A DNA stretch of 64,000 nt from Caenorhabditis remanei (lineage: Eukaryota > Nematoda > Chromadorea > Rhabditida > Rhabditidae). The stretch lies in contig NC_071328.1 of assembly GCF_010183535.1 (NCBI RefSeq), positions 3,162,001-3,226,000 of the forward strand, given 5' to 3'. Shown in pieces: positions 11,336-24,800 of the stretch; the first letter of the stretch is position 1; every line of letters begins with the position of its first letter. Made by a program: the position numbers and the translations under genes. The notes under the pieces are model-generated. The model ran no database searches and was not told the DNA's origin. It worked only from the letters and a program-made list of their open reading frames with translations.

Positions 11336-12540
11336 ATGCGTTCTTCAGATCGGAGTTCCGTTGATTTTCAGTAATTTGTGGAAATTGATTTTCTGAAGTT
11401 CTCATACATTTCCTGAAGTGCGGGATGTTTTTAAAAAAAGTGCATTTTTGGAAGCTTTTCCCTTCCAAGAATGGTTTCCCCTCACAGAAAAGGATGTGGC
11501 CCAACTCATTTCACCCTGCAGACATAATTTGAATTGACGAAAAAGTGGCGCAATTCCTCTTTTTCGATGGGAAATCGCACTTTTCTGTTTTATTTTCAAA
11601 AACTTGAAGTTCTTCTCGAATAAGTTCCTATTTGTTTGATTTTCAAGATTTTTACGTCCGAAAAACTCATTTTTCAGGCAGTTTTCTTGGAATTTTTTTT
11701 TGAATTTGTAGGTTTTTTCAGTCAAAATTTTCGAAAAAAGGTGTCTCGATCATTTTTAACAGAGATTTGAAGCTACAGATTCATCTTTCCTGACTTTCAG
11801 AAGCGATTTTATCGCCTAGAGTCGAGTTTTCCGTTCTGAAAAAAATTCCCCTCTTCCTCCTCGTTCCACTTGATTTTATGCCCCCTCTTTTTCTTTCCTG
11901 TATGTACTTTTGCTTACGAAAACCAACGAAATCTCGAGAACGTCTTGAGAAGACCCCAACGAGCGGATCCCATGAAATGGCCTTGGTATAGAAGGTGTCG
12001 GATTTCAACGTGGGGTTTGCCTGCGCGCGCGCGAAAGAAGTCTCTCTCGATTGACCAAATATACAAATAGTAATAGTGGAAAAACGTAATACAGAGAGCT
12101 CTCTATTGGACCACCACTAATTTGAATGTTTTGAGGGGAACACACGCACAGACATTTTCGAAAATAAATTTTCGTTATGTTTATTCATTCCGCCCGCCCG
12201 TTATTTCCGAGCACTTTTTTTTGTCGGAGCCTCATCGGCAACATGCAAAAATGTGTTTCGAGGCGGTGGTTGGAGGGGAGAAACAAATGAAATTATGTGT
12301 ATACTGAACGGATTTTTGAGCGAAAGAAGAAATGAGATGGCGAAAGGGCGAGGGTGGTTTTTGAATCTCTTTTTCAAATTTTCGTTAGTTTTGAAACAAC
12401 GTAATATAATAAGAATAGTTGGTTTTGGCGCGAAAATTTGGGAAAAAGTAGCTAAAAGAGGATGAAATTTCGTATTTTTGAATGTTTCGTTGAAAAATGC
12501 TCATATTCTCATCAGAGCGAACTTACTTCGCTGAGGATTA
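11336..12540. other. Intergenic, no gene seen
   Basis: A/T-rich sequence to about 11800, then a moderately complex stretch (11800-12450) with a short alternating purine-pyrimidine tract GCGCGCGCG near 12024. Short reading frames here have no codon pattern or resemblance that I can support. Confidence 0.4.
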
Positions 12541-13200
12541 GTCACCTATTTAGCTACGTATCACCACTGACACGGCGGTGATGACTGAGAGTCGATACTC
12601 AGTGAATTCAGTGGAGGAAATCGCGCTCCATTGAGAAAATCTCTTTCGATAGTATCATAGCCAGGGAGAAAGAGGGTGAGGAGAGTGTGGTTTTTGAATC
12701 TCTTCTTCTTCTTTTTTTTTCAATTTTTCGTTAGTTTGGAATTTAGAACAACGTAATAAAATAAGAATGGAATAGTTGGTTTTGGCGCGAAAATTTGAGA
12801 AAAATAGGCGGAAATTGGTGAATTTGACCCAAAAAAAGTGGGAAAACTCTAAATTTGAACGAAAATCCGCCTAGTTTAGTGAAAATTGAACTTTAATGTC
12901 GGTTTTCTTGAAGTTTGAATGTTTCATCGTGAAATTATTCAAAATCTCTGGGTTAACTACGCTTATAGCGCAATCAGTTGAATTCACTGAGTATCGACTC
13001 ATAGTTATCACTGACTAATTGTGGCGATACGTAGCTAAAAAATTGGAAATTCCAGCATTTTTCATATGGATTTTTCTAATTTTCGAAGTTTCTCTTCTTT
13101 TTCTATTTAGCTACGTATCGCCAAAATCAGTCAGTGATAACTGTGAGTCGATACTCAGTGAATTCAGCTAACAAGAGTCGACCTCTGGAGATTCCCTTGT
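12510..13200. repeat. Inverted repeats with GAGTCGATACTCAG core
   Basis: The arm TAGCTACGTATCACC...GTGATGACTGAGAGTCGATA, CTCAGTGAATTCA occurs at 12540-12615, inverted at 12980-13045 and again direct at 13105-13170. The same GAGTCGATACTCAGTGAATT core forms the tandem array at 19265-19745. Confidence 0.65.
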
Positions 13201-13254
13201 GGAAATCGCGCTCCATTGAGAAAATCTCCTTTCTTTCGATAGCATCATGAGACT

Positions 13255-13600
13255 CGAGCATTTTGAGCCCCCCATAAAAATTTATGGATCACTGGCACCT
13301 GGAGTACGGTATCGGGTGATTAAATATCTATTAGAGGTAATTAAAATTGTGAATTAATTGGAATAGTTTTAGTTGTTCTTTTGAAATTTTTCACATTTTC
13401 CCTTTATTTTAAAGGCTTTATTGACGGCGAACGAATTTCGAAATTTTCGACAAAAAAACAATCCCAATTAATGCACCATTTTAATTACCCTCATAGATTT
13501 TTGATCACTTGGGAATGTAGGGAATGTATCAGGTACCGTACTCCAGGTGGCATAGTGCTCCATAAATTTTTATTGGAGGGTTCTGCAGGGGGATTTCGTT
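13255..13600. repeat. Fold-back element with TACTCCAGGTG arms, copy A
   Basis: Left arm contains ATAAAAATTTATGG...CACCTGGAGTACGGTATCGG and AATTAATTGG; right arm contains CCAATTAATGCACCA...CAGGTACCGTACTCCAGGTG and AAATTTTTATTGG. A second copy is at 19785-20110. Confidence 0.7.
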
Positions 13601-13624
13601 AGTGCGTAGTTCAGCACTCGGTAG

Positions 13625-15140
13625 TTGAAATCGCGATTTCCAGAAGTTTTCGCTTGAATCCGCTATGATTCGAATTCAAAAATTCACCTGATTCAGCGCG
13701 TTTTTGTACAAAAAGCGCTCTTTTTTTGACAACAATTCAAAAATTTATGTTTTTCTCAGAATTCAGTGCTCTTCCAGTCTTTCTGTACAAATCTCGCTCA
13801 GTTCGTTACTAAAATGTTGGTAAAATTCACGATCCCCGCTTCAGAATCATAATTTTCACTGAAAATTTATCAATTTCAGCAGAAAATAGCGGTGTGTCTC
13901 CATAATTGCTATTCGGGCCGATCAGGGCCGACGGATTTCATTGAATAACTTTTTTCAAAAAGAATCCTATCGCACGGTGAGAGGTTCATCGAAAGTGCAA
14001 AGCTGTTTGCGCACTACTCGATCATTGGCGCATTTCTCGATTCAGAAATTTGCAAGCCTACAATAATTGAATTTCGATTAAAAATGGAATACTCAGAGGA
14101 AATGCAAGAAAATTGACCAATTTAAGGTTCTGAGTAGCTACTAATGACTAACAAATCATAAAAAGTCAAAATTTAAAAAATTTTGAAAAAAAAATTTTCC
14201 AATTTTTTTTTCAAATTTCTAGATTTTCACGCAAAAATTGCTGAAAAGCAACTTCAAAACTACTTTTATGATTATTCAGTCCAAAAGAACTATGAAAAAC
14301 ACCGATTTCGATGAGAATTCGGTGTTTTTCGGAATTGTGATTACAGTCAGCTGTTCACAAAAAATGTATTAACTCCATTAGTTTTGAGTATTATCGAACA
14401 ATTTTGTGATTAAAATGTCGACAGTGATTGGGTCTATCCATTTTGCAAACGTGAGTTTGCATCGAGACTTCATTTTCGAGAAAAATGTGAAAAACTGGCT
14501 ATTTTTTCAATTTTCAGTAGTAAATGGAAAAACGGTGATAACTTTGTGCAAACTCCACCAACACAGGTCATTTTATAATCAAAATATTCAAAATTACGCC
14601 AACAACACGGCTTGCAACACTAGAAAACGGAATTATTTTTTTCTGAGCTGTAATTGACGAAAAACTGAATTTTCAGTTGAAATTTTTTTCTCTCGTTTCT
14701 CTGCGTCTCTCTCGCGCCGCCCTCTCGCCCACGTGTTGCGCAAGTGCGCTCTGCCTCGATTCGATGAACCTCTCACCGTGTATCGAGTTGAATGATAGCT
14801 CAAATACCTATTTTTTGAAGAAAGTTATTCAATGAAAAACGTCGGTCCGGATCGGCCCGGACCGCAAATATGGAGAGGCACAGCTATTTTTTGCTGAAAT
14901 TGATAAGTTTACAGTGAAAATTACGATTCAAAAGTCGAGACCGTGAATTTTACCAATATTTTGGTAGCGAACTGAGCGGGATCGTACAGCGAGACTGGAA
15001 AAGCACTGAATTGAGAAAAACTGAACTTTTTTGAGTTTCTGTGAAGAAAAGAGCGATTTTTGTACAAAAACGCGCTCAATGCCCGGATTCAAGCGAAAAT
15101 TTCTAGAAATCACAATTTCAACTATTGAGTGCTATTTAGA
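13625..15140. repeat. 1.5-kb imperfect palindrome
   Basis: Outer arms pair CGATTTCCAGAAGTTTTCGC with GCGAAAATTTCTAGAAATCA; further in, CTCAGTTCGTTACTAAAATG pairs with TTTTGGTAGCGAACTGAG; near the centre GGTGAGAGGTTCATCGAA pairs with TTCGATGAACCTCTCACC. Arms are about 600 bp and clearly diverged. Part of the left arm is repeated directly just outside the right arm (15160-15225). No transposase frame was seen. Confidence 0.75.
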
Positions 15141-15389
15141 CCGAAATTCTTATGTTTCCGACTTCAGAATCATAATTTTCACTGAAACCTTGACAATTTC
15201 AGCAGAAAATAGCAGTTTCTCTATAGTATGATCTTTTCCAGAGACACTTTCTGCTGGTCTGAAATATCCAATTGAACGTTTTCCATTTTTCTTTGCTTTT
15301 TGCCATTTCAAAACATAAACCATTATTGTGACTCAGCTTCTTCTCTCGCCCCTTTTCTCCCACGTATTTACTGCCCCCGTATATCATTT

Positions 15390-15534
15390 TATTAGCACGG
15401 CACGCTTCTCACAACCGCGCTCTACCGAAACCAAAGGAAATTGTGTGCGAAATTGAGAGACACAGTGAAAAAGAGGCATTTTTCAAGGGTGTTTCGGTGG
15501 CGCGCAGTTGTAAGAACTGTGCCGAGCTAATATA
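15390..15534 (+). repeat. 150-bp MITE (family M), copy 5
   Basis: Intact copy, ATTAGCACGGCACGCTTC to GTGCCGAGCTAATA, only about 30 bp upstream of a splice-like acceptor (TTTCAG, 15562-15567) for the next gene, so it sits in that gene's outron or promoter. Confidence 0.75.
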
Positions 15535-15561
15535 ATTTTATAAATAAATAAAATCTGTAAT

Positions 15562-15867
15562 TTCAGCGCCTTTGGCATGTCAATCATCTCAACACGAACA
15601 CCTCAGACGATCATCATCATCAGAAGCTCCGCAATCCGTCGTCTCCCCCCATCAATTCCATCTCTTTTCCTCTCTCCGCCCCCATTTGTTTGTGACCCCG
15701 CCCCCTCGACAACCTCCCCCCGTCCTCTCGCCTCGCCCCCCTTCTCTTCTCCCTCTTCTTTGGCGCCTATTTCTACAATCTATTCGATTGGAGCACTGTC
15801 TTCCTCTTCTTCTACTTCTGAAGTACTGATCAACCCGGCGTTGGTCAGCGAAGGCGCTCTATAGAGA
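15562..15867 (+). promoter_or_regulatory. Possible 5' UTR with splice acceptor
   Basis: AATTTCAG ends at 15567 and is followed by 300 bp of C/T-rich sequence before the ATG at 15868. Two short frames here (from 15572 and 15577) are Ser/Pro-rich and overlap in different registers; the second stops 4 bases before the ATG. I read them as 5' UTR, perhaps with upstream reading frames, not as protein-coding exons. Confidence 0.45.
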
Positions 15868-18800
15868 ATGCGTCTTCTTCTCCTTTTTCCGCTCATTTTC
15901 CTTCAAATTCCGAATTTCGCGATCTCTGCCGCTTCCTCAATCAGGTAGGATTTTGAAAAAATAGCTTTTTTCTCTCGTTTTAAACTTTTTAAAAGACAAT
16001 TTTCCAACCAATAAATAACCCATTTTTACACTTTTTAATTCACAAAAATCGTGTTTTTGGGGCCTTTTCACTATTTCCCGAGCGTCATTTTCTTGCGACT
16101 TTAATACTTTTTAGTGCAGTTTTTTCGTCCTTATCACACCCCGTTCCTCGCCTTATCAATTTCCTTTGTCCTTTTGCATTTAAACCGCCTAAGTTAGACG
16201 GTCTTACTATGAAACTTTTGGTTTCGAGACGCGGAACACTAAATCAATTTTTTGTTGCTAGATGAGGGAGATATCGGACACTTTTACAATCTGAACGATA
16301 TGGTGAGAAGACGAGAGAGAGAGAGACAAGGTCATTTCGGCTTTTCTAGACACAACATGTCTCTTTTTGAGAGAGACGAAGGCGGAAGACTACAAAGAAT
16401 ATGCTTTGTGATTTGATTTGATTCGAATTGTTGGCCTTTTGGCGCCTTGGCACGGTGCCAAAAGTCTAAAGTTCGCTCTTTTCTCGAAATTTTGTCATTT
16501 TCCTGAAGTGAAAATCGGCTTTCAAAAGTCATTTCGGCTCAGAAAGGTCGCTCTAGCGAAATTTCAGTTGAAGAAGCGCTCCGTTGCACAACGGTGCCAA
16601 AAAAGACTTGGCTGAGTGCCAAATTCAAGTTTCACGCTTTTTCGTCGATATAAACCGCGACGCGCACGCAACGCGACTTGAAAAAAAGTCAAATCTGTTC
16701 GCTGTGGACCTTTCGTTCGGATTTTTGTTTGCAAAGTTGCCGATTGCAAAGTTGCTAGGCGATCTTGTGTTGGCACGGTGCCAAGAATAGCTAATTTTGC
16801 AAATTTTGACGAAAAAAAACCTGAAAATCAGGATTTACACTGAGAAACCTGTACGGTTAGAAAGCTGAAAACGTGAGGATTCTGAACGTTACGATTCTAA
16901 ATCGGTTTTCAAATTCCGACTAGCCTCGAAATGAGCCGAGATTCAAAGGTTTTTGTCTGGAATGTGAATTTTTTTCAGACAAAAAGTCGCGTATCTCGGT
17001 TCATTTCGGTGCTAGTCGAAATTTGAAAACCGATTCAGAATCCCAGCGACACCAGCTTTCTAACCGTGCAGGTTTCCCGGCGAAATTAGCAAAATTAGCA
17101 GTTTTTTGGCACCGTGCCAACAAGATCGTTGGGAAACTAACGTCTTAAAGAAATTCTAGGAAAATTCCAAACAAAAAAAACCATGCCTCTTGCTTCTTTT
17201 CGAGAACTAGTCAAGAATTGAAAACGGATTCAGAATCCTCACTTCATCAGCTTTCTAGGCATCTGAAATTCAGAATTCTTGGCACAGTGCCAAAAAATTT
17301 CCACCAATTTCTTCTCATGACTCACCGCAAATTCTGATCATTCTCTTCAAAAAGAGCATATTTTTAATATTTACCTTTCCCCCCTCCCCTCACTGTCTCA
17401 TTATTATAATTGAACACTTCTTTTCTCTCTCTCCATGATTATGAAATCCAACGCTCTCTTTTCCCTTCCTTCTATTTGACATTTCGGCTAAGCTTTTCAT
17501 GCGTTCCTCATTGTGGCTCCCGCCTGTGAGTGAGCAGAGCATCAGTTCTTCTTCGCCTTCCCACAGGACAGGAGGACTCTAAAAACAAACAGACAGGAGG
17601 GAGGACACCACAAAAAGGGACTGTCTGGTGGTGGTGCCATGCGCAAGCGGCCCGTTAAATAGTTCACTTGTTAATGTATGCCTCATTGAAGAAGAGGGAA
17701 ACAGAACAGATGGTGTTCAAGTTTTGAAACGGAAAAGAGAAATATTTTGGAAGCTTTGAGGGAAACGCGCTCTAGTGAGAAGAAGAGATAGGGAGGGAGA
17801 TTATCAGTAAAGAGTACTTCCTTAGGTGATTTTAGCGAAGAATTGAAGAAGATAGGGAAGTTTAGGAAAAAGCGCTCAAATGCCAATTTTAGGAGGTTTA
17901 TCAGTAAAGCGAACTTGCTCGAAAAAAAACGGAAAATTCCTATTAGCTCGTCACAGGTCTTACAACTGCGCTCCACCGAAATTCCCTTGAAAAATGTCTC
18001 TTTTTCTCTGAGTCTCTCAATTTCGCACACAATTTTCTTGGGTTTCGGTAGAGCGCGGTTGGAAGAAACGTTCCGTGCTAATGCTTTTTCTCAACTTTTA
18101 GCATTTTCATCCATTTTTCGTGGATTTTTGATACCTATCTCGATTAGCGAAAAATCGAAAAAATTCAGCTTGTAAACATTGCAAAAAATGATATTTGTTC
18201 AAAACTTGTGAAAAAATCCGAAAAAACCCGAAAAAATTGATTTCCATCTCGAAAAAAACGCAAATTTTCAGCTTGACAAGTCGATACTGGGCCTAACTTT
18301 CCAGGTTTTGGTTCTCTAGGTCACGGTCTGACAATCGAACAATTTTCGGAAAAAATTGATAGAATTTGTCATTTTTTGAGCTGAAACTTTGCGTTTTGGG
18401 GATTTTTTATTTCAGATTCTGATACTTCAGAAAATTCTAAAAAACTTTTATAATTGACGCATATGCTAAAAATCGCTTCAATTCCCGTTCTCCTGACTCA
18501 AAATGAGCTTTGGTGGAAGAGTTTTTCCACGCGGCCGTGTAGTCCTCTCGGACAAAATGTTTGCTCAATTCCTCTCGTTTCCTCACTTTTTCCAACAAAA
18601 TTTCGTGTTTTTTCAACTTTTATCACAAAAAAAGAATATTTGTTTTAAAAAAAGTGAGAAAACGAAGAATTGAGCAAAAAATCTTGTCCGAGAGGACTAC
18701 ACGGCCGCGTGGGAAAACTCTTCCATCAAAGCTCATTTTGAGTCAAGAAAACGGGAATTGAAGCGATTTTTAGCATATGCGTCAATTATAAAAGTTTCTA

Positions 18801-21800
18801 TCTGAAATTCTGAAATTATGACTGCAGTCCTCTGTAAAGAAATGCGAATTGCTCAAATTAGACATATCCCTCAGTCCTCCCCAGTAGATCAAATTATACC
18901 GTGTCAATAAACCCCAAAATCACAATTTTCCAGATGCACATGCTCATCGAGTGCCGGCGGGATACCATGTCACAATCAATGGTGTGAAGTGCGCAGTAAT
19001 GCGACTCATGTGAGTGTTTCCCCCACTTTGTTTTCGTGATCTCTTTATCTTCCCAAAAGAAAAGTACAGCGTGTGAATCAGTGTTCCCCGAGTGAAATGA
19101 GACAAGACTGTTTGCTCACACACTGATGATCAGAAGCTCAGATCACTTGGCGGTGGGAATGCGGCGGCGATAAGCTGCCGGTCATGTTTAAAGGCGCATC
19201 AAGTTTTGCTTAGGGATTGAAAAAAAACGAAGAAATTGGAGGAATTCTCATTAGAGCGAACTTTCTGAGCGCTGACTCAGTATCAGAGCCGATACTCAGT
19301 GAATTCCTAGAAAGTATGCAACGAGTCGATACTCAGTGAATTCGAATTGCTGAGTATCAAAGTCGCTACTCAACGAATTCAAAAAAAACAGCGCTACGAG
19401 TCGATACTCAGCGAACTCAAAACAGTGCGTGGTGAGTCGCTACTCAGTGAATTCGTGAATTCGAAAAATGCGTGCGGATTCGCTAATCGGCAAGTTCAAC
19501 TGGTGACTTTTTCATGTGTCCCAGAATATTAGAGCTGAGTCGCTACTCAGCGAATTCACAAAAAGACGCGCGACGAGTCGATACTCAGCGAACTCACAAC
19601 AGTGCGTGATGAGTCGCTACTCAGCGAATTCGAAAACGTGTCCACGGAATCGATACTCAGCGAGTTCAAAAAAGCGCTCGGCGAGTCGCTACTCAGTGAA
19701 ATCAAGAAAAGTCCACGGAATCGATACTCAGCGAGTTTAACTGATGACTTTTCCATGTGAAGATCGCGCTCCATTGACAAAATGGGATACAGTACACTCC
19801 CATGAAAATTATGAGCACTGAGGTACGGTACCGGGTACGTTCCCTACATTCCCAAGTGATAAAAAAATCTACTATAGGGTAATTAAAGTGGTGCATTAAT
19901 TGGTAATTTCAGTTTTTTTTCGAAATCCGTTTTTTTTAGGCAAACAGAGCCATTATAACGGATTTGAAAAAACTGAAACTACCAATTAATGCACCACTTT
20001 AATTACCCTATAATAGATTTTTGATCACTTGGGAATGTAGGGAATGTACCAGGTACCGTACTCCAGATGGCCCTAAATTTTTATTGGCTGTCTCTCGTGA
20101 CGGGTACCGTATCCCAGGTGTCACATGATGAGATCTCATCTAAACTTTTTTCTCTCTGTGTACTAAAGAAAAGTGCGCGAAACAGGGGCAGCAGCTGGTG
20201 TGCACTTTTCGGCTCTTCTTTTTTTCGGTCTCTCTTATGATTCTCATCGACCGAAATGAAGAAAGAAAAGAACACTGCAAATAGAGAAAAGGGGTCGCCG
20301 CGATCTGGCGAAAATAGACAAATTCATCGAAAATTTGAGCATTTTTGAGGATTTTTCAGAATTTCTTCTAATTCTGAATGATAGTCGAAAATTGGACTAT
20401 TTCACAAAAAAATTCGAAAAAAAATTTGAAAAGTTAGCACTGTGCCAACACCCTACCGTAACCCATATGATCGCGTTTATCAATAGAGCGCGCTTTCTCA
20501 ATCTCATTTCAGAGCAGACACAGTAAGCTCGCTCTACTGATAAAAACGGGTTCATATGGATTACTGTAGAGTTTGGCACAGTGCTGGCGCCAAGGGACTT
20601 GACAAGTATGATTTTCAGAAAAAAAAAACTGAAAAATTGAATTTCAGATAGCTGCTTGCGCTGTCGTCCGTTCTGATAAACAAACGAAGAAAACTCAAAC
20701 TTTGGCGTGTGTTCGAGTCAATGCTCGAGCTGATCTGGGATACTGTACTTATGATGTGAAAAGGGATGCGGTGAGTTTTTGGAAAAACAAAAAAAAATCG
20801 ACATTGGGAGTTAAAAAATACATATATTAACACGGCACACTTCCTACAACCGCGCTCTACCGAAACCAGAGAAAATTGTGTGCGAAATTGAGAGACTTAG
20901 AGAAAATGAGACATTTTTCAATGGTATTTCAGTGGAGCGTGGTTGTAAGAACTGCGCCGAGCTAATATGTAGAAGGTTGCAAATTTTCGAAGAAATACTT
21001 TAATTTTTTCCGAATTTTCTCGTTTTTCATCATATAAGGAGCCCAATTTTCAGCGATTTTCAGCTCAAAACCTGTAACTTATTCGAAAAACGATTAGATT
21101 AGTTGAAAGTTCAAAGTCTCAGAAATTTTCAGCCGAAAATTCTAGAAAATCGGAATTTGAGATTTCAAGGAAGACTGAAAACATTCAGTGACAATTACAG
21201 TCAAAAATTTGGCTAAAAATCACTTTAAAAAACGACCGAAAACTGGAAATTCCAGATTTATCAGCCTGATTTCCGAATCTTTTCATAAGTCTGGATTTTT
21301 TTTGCGATATTCCAGGTTCAAATGACTTTTTGCACCAAAAAAAATAGATTTACTAAAATCTTCATTTTTATTTTTCATTAAAAATTCCGTGACACCCTAT
21401 AGCAGGGTTGGGAAATCCCGGGCCGGGCCTGGCTGACAAAAAATTATTCAAAAATTCAAAAAATGAGCACCATTTTTTATTCAAAAAATGTACACCATTT
21501 TTTCACAAATTTCTGCAAAATTTTCATTTAAAAAAAGTCAAAGTTCTCAAAATTTCTCTTACGCTAAGGCTTTTACCGATATTCTAAAACACAGTCGAAA
21601 AATCCACTTTTTTGCAAAAAAAATCAAAAAAATTCAAGGTTTTTTCAAAAAATTTCAAATTTCTACAGGAGCCTGGCCGGAATTTCCCAACCCTGTCCTA
21701 TAGGCCATCCCTTCTATCTCTGACTGACATAAAAGTCATTGTCACCTGTCGTTTAGTCATACTAAATGTACATAGAATGGTGCAAAGGTGTGTGTGTGTG

Positions 21801-24800
21801 TGTGTGTGCATGTTACACCAACATTCGATACCGAAATATCTGTGCAAATATTATGTATTTGGTGGCCGGGAGAAGGGTGACTATTCGCCAAGCACCTGCT
21901 AATTGCTACGCTGTTCTTCTATTGGGGGCGAAAGAGCGGTACGAATTGGCGTGAAAAGGTGGGGGAGAAGCCTCCTCCCTCCCCCGATTGTAACCGTTTT
22001 GTAAACAATTTATAAATGGAGATGAATCGAGGAGGGGGAGAAGTCGAGGGAGAATTGATAGATTCATCGTTTTTTTTTGGGTGCAAAAAGTCATTTGAGA
22101 AAAATCCAGTCTTATTCCGAAAAATTCGGAAATCAGGCTGATAAATCTGGAATTTTGAGCTTTTGGACGTTTTTTAAGGAATTTTTACCCAAATTTTGAT
22201 CTGAAAAAGCGAATTTTGACCGCTGGAATTTCATCGCTTGCATTTTAAGCTCCGCCCACAACTCCCTGCCGCACTTGCGTTTTAGCCCGCAAATTTTTTT
22301 TGAACATCGTTGTCGGAACTTTATTTTTTCACAGTAATCAAAATTTGATTGGAAAAACTTGAAAAAAGAATTTGGAATCCGTAATTTGGAACTATATTTC
22401 AAAGATGTGAATTGCGGAATTGCGTTAACCCGGTTTCTGGTTTTACACAGGGGTGCGCGACGGAAGTTCGCTTAAACGCGCTCCGTCGCTCAGCGGTTGG
22501 CGCGGTGCCAAAAACAGACTTGGCTGAATGCCAAGTTCAAGTTTAGCGTGTGTTTGTCGTATCTTTTTTTGTCAAAAATTGCAAAATTTCACTATTTTCA
22601 CCCCAAAAAGCGCATTTTTTTAGCAAACTTTGAGGAATAGTACAAATTCCAAAGGATTCTGGATCTAGATTTTTGGTTCAGAATTCCAGTATATAACAGT
22701 AGTCCCATTCTTACTGTACATTTAATCCAAAGTTGATCCTGGATCGTCTACGACCCAAGCTACAGTAACCCATAGGATCCTGGATCTGCAATTTTGAATT
22801 GTGGGTACAGTATAATCAGGAGGATACTGTAGTTTTAGATCCTAGTTACACAATCAGGGATCTTATGGGTTACTGTAGGTCTGGATCCAGGGTCGTCTAG
22901 GATCAAAACCTACAGTAACCCATAGGATCCTGAATCTGAAATTTTCGGTTCGGAACTACAGTACCCCATTAATTCTACAGTGCTATCAAGCTATAATTAT
23001 ACCCATTTCTAGACAAAATGTTGGTGTACCCGTGGCGACTATTGCAACGTGGATCTCGTCGATCGTATCCGTGATAAACGTCTCTCGAATGAAGATGATT
23101 ATGATGAATCGGAAGAAGACGTGGAGGAGGAGCCAGATTTCACAGTGGAAACGAATACGGAATTCAATGAGAATAATAATGAAATTGATGAGAAGAATAG
23201 TGAGGAAACAGTCGAGTCGAAGAGATTTGAAAGTTCTCCGGGAGTCATTGTCGATATGAGAAAACCAGTGGAGACGAAGAAACAAATGTCCGCAGAGGAA
23301 GCGTGAGTGAAAAAAAAAGAAATTATGAAAATTTTTTGAAAAACGAACCATAAAATGATCAAAATTTAGCAAAAATCCTTCAAGAAACTTAAAATCGCGT
23401 CGAGACCCAATTAGAGCGGCTTTGCATCATTTTTTCTGAAAAACTACAAATTTTATGTTAAAAATTGAAATCGTGGTTTTTGCGCGGTTTTTACACTAAA
23501 TTATACATTTCGGGCTTCGAAATAATTAATATACCAGATTTTTCAAAAAAAAAATTCAACAATATATTAGCAGCCCACCCTCTCTTACAACTGCGCCCCA
23601 TCGCAAAGGAGAGAGTATAGGCGAGAGAGACGCAGAGTTTTTTCTCGCGCGAACACAGATTTTCACAGTTTTTGACCTATTCTCGCTGTTTTTCATAATA
23701 ATTTACAAAAAAAGCGTTTGAAAAATAGCGAAAATCAGGTATGTGCCCGGGTGGCGTTGAGCGCCTCGCATTTTTTCAAGAAATTCGAAGGTGTAGCGAG
23801 AGAGAGAGAGTGTGCGAATTGGAGAGACGCAGACACACTTTCTCTCGTCTCATTTTCGCACACTTTGAATTCTTTCAGCGCCCAAAGTGCCTCCATAGGC
23901 ACATCCCTGGCGAAAATATGTCAAAAACTGTGAAAATTTGTGTTCGCGTGAGAAAAAACTCTGCTTCTCTCGCCGATACTCTCTCGTTTGCGGCGGGGCG
24001 CAGTTGTAACGAAATTGCTCCGCTAATAACCCGAAAAATTATGAAAATTCACGATTTTTTTCGTTATTTTTTGCTTGAAAATTGCTCGAATTTCAATGGC
24101 GCTGGCGTCCCTTCGGCGCAGACGCTGTTTTTTTTATACACGATTGAAAAGTCTGCAATTTCGAAGAAATTTTTTTTGACTTGCATTCCTTAAAAGAAAA
24201 ATTTTCGACCTAAAAAAGTCTGGAATTCGAGAAAAAAACATTTCTTGAAAAAATACAAAATTACAAAAAAAATGCGATTTTTTGAAGTCTAAAACCGGAA
24301 AATTTGAATTGGAACCGCTAAAATAAAAGCATTCCAATTTTTGTCGAAATACCTGTTCATTACCATAGAAAAATCCCATTTTCAGATGGAAAATCGCGAA
24401 AATGTCGAAATTCGTGCGATTGAGCTGAAAATTGTATTAAAATCACAAAACTTACACCAAAAACTTGCTGAAAATTGTTCCAGACATTGGAGAAAACCAT
24501 AGTTGTCCGGAATCCGGATTCCGGAAATTCCGGATTCCGGAATTCCGGGTTTTTTTGGACATTCCGGTTCCGGATTCCGGAAAAAGAAAATTTTCATTCC
24601 GATTCCGGATTCCGGTTTTTTGAATTTTTTTTCCGGAATCCTGAAGTTTAAATTTTAAATTTTTTTGAGTTTTAAAGACAACTGCATTACTTCTTTTTCA
24701 GTTTTGAACCTCAAAAGTAGTTTTAAACTTTATTTATCATTAAAACACTCGAAAAAATTACTTGGCCTTGCAAATTTATCGAATCATTCCGGATTCCGGA

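Larger units (their letters stand above)
15945..18933. repeat. Large first intron with fold-back elements
   Basis: Contents in order: A/T-rich DNA; a GTTGGCACGGTGCC / TTTTGGCACGGTGCCAAA cluster from 16435; family G fold-back at 16765-17130; a less repetitive stretch at about 17330-17700 that could hold enhancers; MITE M at 17941-18083; family H fold-back at 18414-18802. No extra exon was found. Confidence 0.6.

Noticed and set aside
15572..15864. Ser/Pro-rich frames before the ATG at 15868
   Set aside because: Two overlapping registers are open, composition reflects a C/T-rich leader, and the downstream ATG has a clear signal peptide.
19347..19740. Reading frames rich in RYSANS repeats
   Set aside because: They are translations of the GAGTCGMTACTCAG tandem array on both strands; no splice sites, start context or independent codon signal.
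23099..23372. Antisense frames opposite exon 4 of the Thr-rich protein gene
   Set aside because: They are shadows of the acidic coding exon on the plus strand.
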